A DNA stretch of 64,000 nucleotides, taken from Drosophila pseudoobscura (taxonomy: Eukaryota; Arthropoda; Insecta; Diptera; Drosophilidae). Position numbers and translations under genes: made by a program. Under the pieces are notes generated by a model, which was not told the origin of the DNA, made no database searches, and was given only the letters and a program-made list of their open reading frames with translations. Each line of letters starts with the position of its first letter. The stretch's first letter is position 1. Of this stretch, positions 50,001 to 59,774 are shown one piece after another. The stretch lies in NCBI RefSeq assembly GCF_009870125.1, contig NC_046683.1, positions 55,009,869 through 55,073,868 of the forward strand, written 5' to 3'.

Positions 50001-52047
50001 TGGGGTCCCACGGCGATCTGTGGATGCTCTTTGGCAGTAGAAGAATTCGAGGATCAGGCCAAGGGACTCAAGAGCTGGTCGAGGCTTTCCTTTTGGGCCC
50101 TATTTGCAAGTGCTTTCCCCCCCTTTACCACCCTTTTACCCGCACTAATGTACCCCTCATTTGTGCAGGGAATTCCTTTTACAAACCCCAGCGTAAAAAC
50201 AAAAAAACTTCCGCAGCCCCAAAGAGGATCCCCATTGTATTTATTTCTCTTTTGGGGGGTTTTTTTTTTTGTTAACCTCTTGGGCGAGTTTCCTGTGCTG
50301 GGGGTTTGTTTTTCCCGTCAGCCACAAGAACAACAACAATGGACAGTGTTCGCACACTTTAAAGACCGGCAGTGGGCGCGCTTCCGTGCCAGCCCGTGCC
50401 AGCCCGTGCCCTCCCCGGCTGGGGTTAAAGTTGGAAGTTCGAGGAGCTGTTACTTTTTTTATGGCCCACTGTGCCGCTGACGGGGCGCCTGATTGAGCGT
50501 AAAGTTGTTAAACTTGAGGAGTGCTAAGTGCCCTCGGCCCACCGTCTGGGCCCTGTCCACCCCCCCACGATTATGGCCAATAAAGCACGCATGTCGGCGC
50601 CAGAGCTCCTCCGGCAGGAGCGACTGTGCTTAAAAAATTAAATACGCCTCGGCCGGGCTCTCGGGCCGGGCCCTCCTCTCGACTTCATATCCTTTTCAGA
50701 GGTGTGTTCCCCGGACAATGTCCGGCTGGGATGGTCACAGTGGGGCACGGTGGGGCACGGTGGGTGGCTGCTCTGCTGCACAGTGGGTGGTATAAATTTA
50801 TTAGTTTCTGGCTTCTGGCTGCTGGCTGCTGGCTGCCTGGAAAAGGGACCAACAAGATGCGAGAGATTAACCTCAACTTACGAGCCACTTGTTCCGGGCT
50901 CTTGGGAAATGCTCCCCATAATCGGTGTCCGGAGAGGCTGAGGCGCAGGAGGGGGAGATCAGTGGGCTCTTTAAAAACAGAGAAATTGGTTTATTGACCT
51001 GACAGAAAGTTGGTTGGTTTCTATGGAATTTCCTTGTGACTGGACAATTAACTCTTTCTCGTGACTTTAGCGGAATCTTATAGTTTGAGGAGTCTAGGAT
51101 AAGGTGACGTCGTGCGCTGTGTGGAGGACCATCCACTCTCTCTCTCTCGGCGCTCACAGAGAGACAAGCGCTAGAAAGGGATAGCACACGCTTGACGCTA
51201 TTCACGTTTGACAGACGCACAGGATGGTCCTCGAAAGAGAGCAGTTGTGGTGACGCCTAAACTCATCCTGAGCGAGCCCAATTAGTTGCTGCGTCTCCTG
51301 CGTGGACTGTGCCACATATATAATGCATTTGTTTTATGGACCAACAAAATATAATTGCTGCCCCGTCTGCCCGTACCCAGGGCTGTTTTCCAATCAAAAG
51401 AAGCGGCATATGCGTATGTGCAATATGTAAATTGGTTTGCAAAATCGTGGTTTGTTTTGTGCAATAAACACCGCCACAGCCACCGCCACTCCACTAATAC
51501 ACTACCAACAAAACGGAGCAAATGGACATAAAGAGGGGAAATGATGGCGATTTTGGAAGCCGCGGCTGAGATACCCTTTCGAACCCTTCCGAGGACTTTT
51601 CCCACCGATTAATGGAGAATTATGTGTCACACCTCTCGCACAAGTAATACTACCCTTTCGAGAGGGTATAATTAATGTAAAATGCAGTCAAATTATATTC
51701 AAATGCGAAAATGCGACGAGAAGCAGCGCCGCAACACAATTGCGGCGGCAAATAAGTGTCATTGGTGTTGCTGTGGCAATTTCTTTCTTTTTTTTTCGGC
51801 TGGCGACTGGAGAGTCAGGGACCCAGTGGCGCCTCTGGAAGCCGCACAACACGCACACACACACACACACACATAGCGAATAGTCAGGCTGGCGTCTGGA
51901 ATATAAGCACACTTTTTATGCAAAACGAATCAAAATCCAATTATAAACCAAAAGCATGCGTTTGTCCGGGCGTGGGCTTCAAAAAAAGGGGATAGAGAGT
52001 GTGGCATTAGCAAAGGGGGACGGACTGCAGTAGCCTCTCCAAACCAG

Positions 52048-52079
<32 letters not shown>

Positions 52080-52300
52080 GCCCACAAAAACCGCAGCAGA
52101 GACGATGCGACGAGCAGCGCAGCAGCAGAGACAGCGGGCACCAGCAGACGAAAAGAGATAGCAACAGCGACGACGCTTGCAAAGATGGAGGCAGCGAGCA
52201 GCCCCCAAAATATAATTATGTAGAAGGCCAGCAGGCAAGCGAATTACTAATTTTATGGCAATATTGTCTTTAGAAAATATATTTTATCTTAATTTATACT
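47091..52300. other. Non-coding region
   Basis: No exon supported. It holds a CCCCAG-type run (47435-47510), CA-rich tracts (48147-48178, 49295-49335), a TGGAA run (49790-49815), CA microsatellites (51849-51873, 52048-52077) and an 11-bp inverted repeat (51124-51134 with 51222-51232). Confidence 0.55.
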
Positions 52301-52309
52301 TATAGCTGA

Positions 52310-52790
52310 TCTCCTGGCGATCGTCCTTCCCAACACCAACGTCACAGTGGCCAAGAAAGGCCATATCCCCCTTGTTGTTGGGCAGAGATCCGCCTTCCAG
52401 CCCCACGCACAGCATCGCAATTTATCCAAAGCCGGACACAGCGCGGTCCTGGTCATATTACAGTGCCCATGATAGTCGGAAGCTCGCCCTCTTCGATAGC
52501 TTCATCTAAACTGGTCCTCGCCAAAGCAGGCAATGTCTGGCTTCACAATTTTCCCTCAATCCTTCGGCAAAGATCGCCGTCTTCATCCAGGCCATTTCGT
52601 ACTCCTTTTTGCATTTAATGCAATGGTTGGTAGGGAAACTGCCGTGCGACCAACAAGATAACGAAAATGTGCGTGTGAGCATGTCCCGATGGCGAGGCAC
52701 GAGATGAACGAAATCAACATCTGGAACGGAGACAGGCGCGCCTGAACGGACAACACTAACTACATCCTCTTCGTTCCTTCGTCTTACAAT
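52310..52790 (-). pseudogene. Degenerate sirtuin (Sirt2-like deacetylase) pseudogene
   Basis: On the - strand the clearest block, [18 protein letters not shown] and then [10 protein letters not shown] (about 52650-52565), matches the zinc-ribbon entry and following helix of class I sirtuins, keeping the catalytic-loop His-Gly and the first Cys-x2-Cys. A frame change follows; in the next frame [10 protein letters not shown] reproduces the KPDIVFFGE signature, then a stop. Further weak pieces are ELPTIMGT (family: DLLIIMGTS) and DMAFLGHCDVGV (family: RDVAWLGDCDDGV) near 52370, and upstream [12 protein letters not shown] may be the remnant of the NAD-binding GAGxS loop. Blocks are collinear without introns and interrupted by frameshifts and stops, so this looks like a decayed retrocopy. 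Family membership rests on motif recall. Confidence 0.6.
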
Positions 52791-52799
52791 CGAGTAAGA

Positions 52800-53818
52800 G
52801 AAAGTAAGAGTAATAGAAAGAGATATGGAATACGAGCCATTCGTCCGCAAGTGCTAATTGGTGCCCTCAAATTCAAACTTGAGTCATATGGTATGGCATT
52901 AGTATTGGTAGTATTATTTATAGATCAGATAATGCAAGTAACTAATATTAAATTACTTAAAGCGGCCCGCAAGTCTTACAATACAGATCCATGACAGACC
53001 TCGCATTTAGAGCTCGAATGTAATGTTCATTTTTCAGCTAGGAGAAAACTATTCCTTTAAGTTGGAGTAAATGTGATAATCCTACAACCACTTATAGTAG
53101 TCTATTAAAAATTGCTATATTTAATTAGCTACATGAATCCGTGGCCGCAAAAATCCGACATGCTTATTCGTAGCCCCTTTGAAATATCAATCCATATGTA
53201 TGCACCTCCTTCCACTAGAGGAAATTCTCCCGATGATCATGACCAAATTCTTATTGGTGGACCATTAACAAAGATTTGGCCATGGCCCGCGAGTTAGAGC
53301 CCAAACTGGAACCCCAAAGGCCAACCAGGGGAATAAATATAAAATAATAGCTAATATATAATTAAATATTACCTAACAGAAAATAAGGAATAAGAAAGAA
53401 CACCAATTAACATTTAGTTGCTTTTTTTTTGGCTGGTACTAATTTGGTGCTCTAATTGGAATCCTTTTCCTGAAGGAGTGAATTTTGTCAGACAATTTCA
53501 GTGGCGTTTGGAAACGCCTTTGTGGCAATAAAAGAAAGAGATCATTAAAATGCCAGAATGGAAATCAAATTAATTATACTCGTTTTTTTCCTTTGTTGAG
53601 GCTTATGAAGATTATGTGGGTCCTGTTTCAGCCATGGCTTGGGTCTTCCTTTGTTTCCCCTTTTCGCAATTGCTCCTCTAAGACTTTTTCGCTTTCTCTT
53701 TGGTCTTTTCAAGTGGGGCTCCCTTTTTGGCTCCCTATTTTTCTGCTAATTTTCTTTAATTGTTAAACCCTTTTTTTTGGGGGGATTGTAGACGTTTTTT
53801 GTGAAGTTTAAAGTTAAA
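52800..53818. other. Non-coding region left of the MARCH6 3' UTR
   Basis: No exon supported. A modest open frame at 53112-53297 (+) is not recognisable. Confidence 0.5.
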
Positions 53819-54429
53819 TTTATTAATTAATTTTAAATCATTTATATTTATTATGTATACATATATAATTTTTACAAGTTCGTAAAGCTAGCTCGAAAAG
53901 GTTTTTAAATGTTTTAAATGTATGTTTCGTTAATCGTTTCCTAATTTGCATCTATTTTGAATTTGGTTTTGGTTTCGATTCTCGAAAGGGGAAATTTCGC
54001 ATGTCCTTTAGACGATTCTCAAGAGGGATTCTCAAGAGGGCCTTCGATCTAATATATGGGCCATTACTCTACATTATGTTTTGGGGGTTATCTACTTATT
54101 TTGAAGTGCAGTAGATGCATAGGTGTTGTTTGTTTTCTCTTATATTCCTAGGTACAACTTAAACTCTAGAATCTAGACACGGTCAGTGGGGGGAGCGGGG
54201 GTCATCTCGAGTTCAACAATTGTAGCTAAAACATAAAAACTAACCACAACAGAAGCTTAACTTAACCAAGAACATATGTATGCGTGTGGGGGCGGGGGGG
54301 GGGCCGTAGAGCAAGGGGCGCTAAGCAGGAAGAAACAAAAAAATTGTATATTTCACTTGAAGATTTGTCCGTCAGCTTCCGTCTTCGACAAAGATATACA
54401 CGACGATAGGCACAGGCAGAGGAGCAGCA
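53819..54429 (-). other. CG1317: Probable 3' UTR of the MARCH6/Doa10 gene
   Basis: Lies directly after the stop codon at 54430. TTTATT at 53819-53824 is an AATAAA poly(A) signal on the - strand. A G-rich run sits at 54286-54303. Confidence 0.5.
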
Positions 54430-57400
54430 TTAGAGGAGCTCTTCGTTGGCGTCTGGCCGCAGGGGGGGCCGTGGCGGTAGCTCTCGGCGTCGCCTCACAC
54501 GTGCAAGGAGGTCCGCATGATCCGGCTCCTCGTCGATGGCGCCGTAAAGATCGGCATACTCCTCGGGCACCATTGCCATATCGACGCCCAGCTCCTTCTC
54601 CTTGTCCCTGCGCTCCTTCAGCTCGCGTGCCTTCTGCTCCTCCTCCTGCTGCTGCTGTTGCTGCTTCTTGCGGTTCTCATAGTTGACCAGACGCTGCCCC
54701 ACCAAGTACTTGTCCACCTTGATCGAGAGATAGAGCTTCTTCAGCTGCTTGATCTGGAAGAGAACGAAACAGATGGTGCCCACCGCGGCGAAGCTGACGG
54801 GATACACCAGCCGATAGATGCACTGCCGCGTGTAGCGATCCACAAAGAAGACGGGCAGCACCATCCTGGCCATCACATAGGGTATGGCCAGGGCCAGGCC
54901 AAAGGTCGTCACCACCGGCCCGGCCAAGTCCCGCATCACGAACTTCAGGTCGAAATCTCGCAGTCCATCCGTGTAGGCACGCTCCAGGGCACGCCGCAGA
55001 TGCCACTCGGGCCCCATGAGGGTCAAGGCAATGGCTATCTTTGTGTAGAGCATGCCCAGCGCCCAGTCCTGCCACAAGAAGTGTATGGGTGTCTTGCGTA
55101 GGGGCACGCGCAGCGGTATCACCACCACCAGCTCCAGGAGCAGGCCGAAAAGCAGCGGCACAAGCACAAAGATGCCCACCAGCGTGATCACGGGCAGGGC
55201 GTACTGCAGGGTGACGGTGGCCCAGTGCTTCAGCTTGTTGACAATCGCCGTGCGACCTTGGGGCAGGAGGGTCGCGACCACAGCCACTCCGCGGAGCACA
55301 ATCCAGCAAAGATAGCCCCCAATCTCGGCGGTGTACAGCTCGTGGGCACGCAACAGTCGCTCATTCTTCCTTGCCGCCTCGGGATCTACGGCTGGCAGGG
55401 GTCCTCCTTCCGCCGCGGCAGCAGCAGCAACTCCTTTCTCGGCCTGCTGTCCCGTCCAGAGCACCATCAGGCGGCGACCAATGTACACGGGCACCGTCAG
55501 CGTCAGTATGGCGGCACCCACAATCGACAGGCACATCAGGGTCATAAGCGCGCACAGGCGGAAGGCGAAGAGAGTGGGCTTCTCGTACGGCTGGAAGCCC
55601 ATGGGCGCATCCCGCTGCATGATCGCCTGATGGGCGGCGGCCAGATTTCGCGGTAGATGTATGGGAAACGGATCCACAGGGGGCGGCGGCGGCGGTGGCG
55701 GTGGAGCCTGCGGCGCCACATCTGGATTGGGATTTTCAACGGCTCCGTCCACGCCCACGCCCTCGCCCTCGCCTTCGGCGGCGGCTGCCGGCTCGGGCTC
55801 TGGAGCGGGCAATAGGTAGCTGCGTATTCCCAGAAGCCAGGACACGGCCGTGCACCAGATGCGGAGCACACCCTTCAGCCAGATGCGAGTTTGGGTTTGC
55901 TCAAAGAACCCAGGCAAGACAATCTATGGGAAGGATCGCAGAGGATTAACGGGCATTCCAGGAAGGCTGAGCAGCGACTCACCTGCAGGAGCAACAGCTG
56001 CAGACTCAAATCGTTCACCTCCGCATCTCCGCTCAGGGCATAGGGCAAGAAATTGGGCCAGGCCACCTGCAGTATGCGTATGGGCAGCCACAGCATCAGG
56101 AGCACCGCGAAGCCAAAGATCATGGCCGAGGCCACCAGTCGCCGGATGTGCCGCACAATAGGCACATGGATCATCTCCTGAATGGGACTGAAGTCGGGGT
56201 CGTTGACGTTGCGAAAGATCCATAGCACGCCCGGACGCAGCACCTCTCGCAGCAGAGAGATGAACGCGGCAAAGTAGTAGACATAGACCATGCCAAACAT
56301 CCAGTGAATGAAGAGGGAGGTGCCCGGGGCCGCCTTGAAGCTCGCCTTGCGATCCTTCAGACTGGCATCGAGCAGGGGCAGCGAGCAGATGTCCAGCCAC
56401 CAGCCGCAGACGAGCGGCAGCACGCCAATCTCCACCACAGAGAGGAGCGAGACCTTCACCACAATGTAGCAGAGGCCGATGAACCAGCAGACGCGACGCA
56501 TTTGGAAGGTGTGGGCGAGAAATTGCAGCACAACGAGCGTCAGTCCGATGCAGCAGTAGCCAAAGAGAGTCGTTATCAGGCCGTGGAAGTGCAGCAGAGG
56601 CTTCTCCGGCTGCAGCAGGTCCATGGAGCTCAGGATGAAGTTGCCCACGCAATACGGGCAGAAGGCAAACGTAAAGATGAACATCGTGTTGAGGGAAGTG
56701 ATCCAGAAGACATGCTCCAGAAAGACCAGCGAACCGTCCAGTCCCAGGAGCCGCTCCCAGGTCAGCTCCTCGGCGGCGCGATCCCACTCCATGGGGTTCC
56801 AGTTCTGTTCATCGGCCTCTGCTTCTGCTGGGTTCCCAGCGGCAACTGGAGCTGGATTTCTCGGATCTCCGCCTGCTCCCTGGACATCGCCTTCGTTGTC
56901 GGCCGGGGCCGGTGCTGCATTGTCCATGGGGGGCACATCCTGTGGGGCCTCGCCATTGTTGTTGTCATCTTGGGCGGCAGCCTCAACGGCAGCCACAGCG
57001 GCAGCGAAAGCATCTGCCTCATCGGCCGGAGGGGCGGCCGCAGGCCCTGGAGCGGCAGCAGCCGCAGCTGGCTGGGCGGCCGCAGGGGCATCGTCGCGCT
57101 CCAGCCAATCGGGTCCGCCGCCATGAAGGATCTGCTCCCTCAGCCAGACGAGGCCAATGAAGGAGAGCAGCGTACAGGTGACCACAAAGCATCCGCGAAA
57201 GGCATCCGAAGGCAGATTATCCATGGAGAAGATGTCGAACGGCAGCGAGAGGATCATGTCAAAGGAGTTGGCCCGAAAGAGATAGCGATAGGTGCGGTAG
57301 GCGGAGAGTGGGACCAGTCCGAACCAGGCGAGGCCCACCAGCGAGTAGTGGAGCCAGCAGCGGGCGGCCTCCAGCACCGCGGACATGAGACCCACGAGCA

Positions 57401-57635
57401 CGTCCTTCACGGGCAGCACGCGCGGCATATCCGGGGCGTAGATGGGCTGAAAGCTGAAGCGGTGGCCGCACAGCTCGCAGTACTCCTTGTGCGAATAGCG
57501 CATCCACTGCATCAGGCAGTCCTGGTGGATGTACTTGATGCTGCCCGTGCAGATGCACGGATAGAAGAGCGGGCGGTCCTGCTGCGCCTCGCAGCGGCAC
57601 ACGCGACAAATGTCGCCCTGCGACAGATCGTCCAT
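54430..57635 (-). CDS. CG1317: MARCH6/TEB4/Doa10 ER-membrane E3 ubiquitin ligase
   Basis: Multi-pass RING-CH ubiquitin ligase of ER-associated degradation, acting on misfolded and N-degron substrates and, in other animals, on sterol-synthesis enzymes. Exons (- strand) are 57635-55983 and 55923-54430, joined over a 59-bp intron in phase 0 (LLLLQ|IVLPGFFEQ); 1048 residues. The N-terminal RING-CH is complete: C10, C13, C27, C29, H37, C40, C53, C56. About a dozen hydrophobic segments follow, interrupted by an Ala/Pro/acidic low-complexity linker (residues about 180-285) and a second Pro-rich acidic linker early in exon 2. The C-terminus is cytosolic, with a Gln run, a charged coiled-coil-like stretch and an RRRR-Pro-rich end. 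The start is the first ATG ahead of the RING. It diverges from the thioredoxin gene across about 780 bp. Confidence 0.96.
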
Positions 57636-58417
57636 CGCGTATCCTAGTTGTCTAGTCTACTATTCCCGCCGACAAGTGCCAACGGCCATTTGCGCAGCGC
57701 AGTTTAGCGAGGGGGTCGCTCGCTAATTGGGGTTTCCACTCGACGACGACTGCAACGACGACGACGACGACGACGGCGACGGCGACTACGTGTGCGTTGT
57801 CGCAGATAATTGTTGTAGCTACTAGCTATAGTTTCTCCTGATATTGGCGGTGGTCACCTGACCCACGAGAGTTTTTAGAGCTGAAGTAATTTCTGAATTT
57901 GGTCGAAAACGCAGTGGTTGTCTGATATTACGACAAACAAAAATATTTCACTAAAAAATATAGCTGCCACTGAACGGGTGTGTGCACACTTTCGAATTTG
58001 AGGAAAATCACAAAACTAGAGATGTTCGAAAAGTCACGTCAAACGGTGTCACGAAAAAAGCCAACTCTGACCCTGCAATAACCCAAGAATTGGAAAATAT
58101 TTTAGAAGCAAAACAGGCTGGGAATCTCTGGCATAGATAGAAATAGTAAACAAAAACTCAATACTCCTTCAGTTCAAATTTAGTGAAATTAAATTCAAAT
58201 TTGTTCGCATAACATGATTACACCGTGACCTTGAAGTAACAACTTGGCTCACCTCTAGTGCTGCAGTGTTCACACACCCGCCGAAAACGAACGCGACTCT
58301 GTGGCAACGCCACACAAATCAGCTGGCAGCACCTTCGACATTTGTTTTTGTCATTTGTCAGGCCACAATTTTGCAATCAATTCTCGTAACATAACATTTC
58401 TTTCGCTCAAATACAAA
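57636..58417. promoter_or_regulatory. Divergent intergenic/promoter region between MARCH6 and thioredoxin
   Basis: Contains the two 5' leaders and promoters of oppositely oriented genes. A GAC/CGA triplet repeat lies at 57741-57787 in the presumed MARCH6 leader. No TATA box in a convincing position was seen for either gene. Confidence 0.5.
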
Positions 58418-58920
58418 ATGCAGCGCCAATTGCTAAACACCCTGGGACGCGGCACGCGTCAACTCATCCGTGGACAGCAGATGCGTCCGCTGTCAGTGTC
58501 GGCGCAGCGTCGGGAGATCTTCAAAGTGCAGAGCGCCGAGGATTTCGACAAAAAGGTGAAGAACAGCCAGACACCCGTGATTGTGGACTTTTTCGCAACG
58601 TGAGTGTGGTATTCCATTCCGTACAAGGAAAACTCATACTAAATCTCTTTACCTCCCCGCCCTCCACCAGTTGGTGCAATCCCTGCAAGCTGCTGACGCC
58701 GCGCATTGAGAATATTGTGGGCGAAAATGCAGGCTCGATTAAATTGGCCAAAGTTGACATCGATGAGCATAGCGAGCTGGCCCTCGACTACGACGTGGGG
58801 GCCGTGCCCGTTCTTGTGGTCTTGCAGAATGGCAAGGAGATCAAGCGCATGGTTGGACTCCAGGACGAGGACAAGATCCGCGCCTGGGTCGCTGCCGCTG
58901 TCAAGGAATCCAAGAACTAG
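58418..58920 (+). CDS. CG8993: Mitochondrial thioredoxin (Trx2 type)
   Basis: Thiol-disulfide reductant of the mitochondrial matrix, partner of thioredoxin reductase and peroxiredoxins. Exons 58418-58599 and 58671-58920 (71-bp intron) give 143 residues. Residues 1 to about 35 are Arg/Gln-rich without acidic residues, a typical mitochondrial targeting sequence; the thioredoxin fold follows with VIVDFFATWCNPCK, KVDIDEHSELALDYDVGAVPVLVV and KRMVGLQDEDKIRAWV. The active site is C63-N-P-C66, with Asn replacing the usual Gly. The intron splits the Thr codon just before the active-site Trp. ATG context (CAAAATG) is good. AATAAA at 58992-58997. It converges on mRpL23. Confidence 0.95.
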
Positions 58921-59060
58921 TCGAAGCATAGAAGATGTCGACATAATGGAGCTAAGCTTTAAGTTACTTCAAAACTTCTTTGGACTTTCGAAATAAATGT
59001 TTAATAGGCCGTTGCAACAACAAATATCTTAAATCCTATGCCTTAAACGTATGTTATGTT

Positions 59061-59581
59061 CTAAATGGAGTACCAGCCGGGCGTGCCGGGACGCTTCTTA
59101 TTGCGATCCAGGAACTTGCGGAAGCCATTCTTGGACTCGTCCATGGACTTCTCCTCCTTCTCTTTAATCTCGGCCTTCTTTTCGAACAGCTCGGGAAAGT
59201 TGAATTCCTCCGTTTTGGGCTGCAAGGAGGGAAAACATTAGCTAGCACCCCCCATTGAGATGCGATGATGCCGCATGTTGCACTTACCAGCGTTACATAA
59301 GCGTATTTCACATCGTCTTTCTTTGTGACATAGCCATAGGTCTGGTCCCGCCTCGTCTCGCCCAGGGCGATGCGTGTGCGCACATCTATCACTGGGAGCT
59401 TGTAGATCTTCTCCAGGTAGCTGCGCACATCGTGGATCGTCATTTCCGTGGACACCGAAAACGTGACCACATTGGGCGGCTGCGCCTCCTCCGGCCGCAC
59501 CAGTTTCATCCAGAAGTTGGGCAGGAATACCCGCAGCTGGGGATTGCCGCGTTGATAGATGGGATACCAGCGCGATGACAT
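59061..59581 (-). CDS. mRpL23: Mitochondrial large-subunit ribosomal protein L23 (uL23m)
   Basis: Component of the mitochondrial 39S subunit near the peptide exit tunnel. Exons (- strand) are 59581-59288 and 59219-59061, joined over a 68-bp intron in phase 0 (AYVTL|PKTEEF); 150 residues, the length I recall for the fly protein. The N-terminus starts MSSRWYPIYQRGNPQLRVFLPNFWMKLVRP; the core has VSTEMTIHDVRSYLEKIYKLPV and RIALGETRRDQTYGYVTKKDDVKYAYVTL of the uL23 fold; the C-terminus is charged and ends PGTPGWYSI. Shares a 193-bp divergent promoter region with NOM1. Confidence 0.95.
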
Positions 59582-59774
59582 GGCTTGAATGTTGATGTTT
59601 GTTTTTATTCAATAAAATGCAAATTAAAATAAAATTGAATTCCCCTTAAATGCACTAAATAATGCCAAAAAGCGTGCAGGTGAATACACGTGCTACACAA
59701 CACTGATTCGTCAAAACAGCTGATTGTTTAAATGTGATTCTGAGGGAGTCCCATCAGGCCATCATCTCCATAAA
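59582..59774. promoter_or_regulatory. Shared divergent promoter of mRpL23 and NOM1 with an E-box
   Basis: Only 193 bp separate the two start codons. An exact CACGTG E-box lies at 59687-59692. In Drosophila, CACGTG near the start site is a common feature of Myc-regulated ribosome-biogenesis genes, so co-regulation of the pair is a reasonable inference. Confidence 0.5.

Noticed and set aside
56304..57647. 447-codon + strand frame
   Set aside because: Antisense of the MARCH6 first exon, which has a complete RING-CH; the antisense product has no recognisable domain.
59724..59774. Upstream ATG extending NOM1 by 17 codons
   Set aside because: The ATG at 59775 has the better context and begins the basic conserved N-terminus; the extension would intrude further into the short shared promoter.
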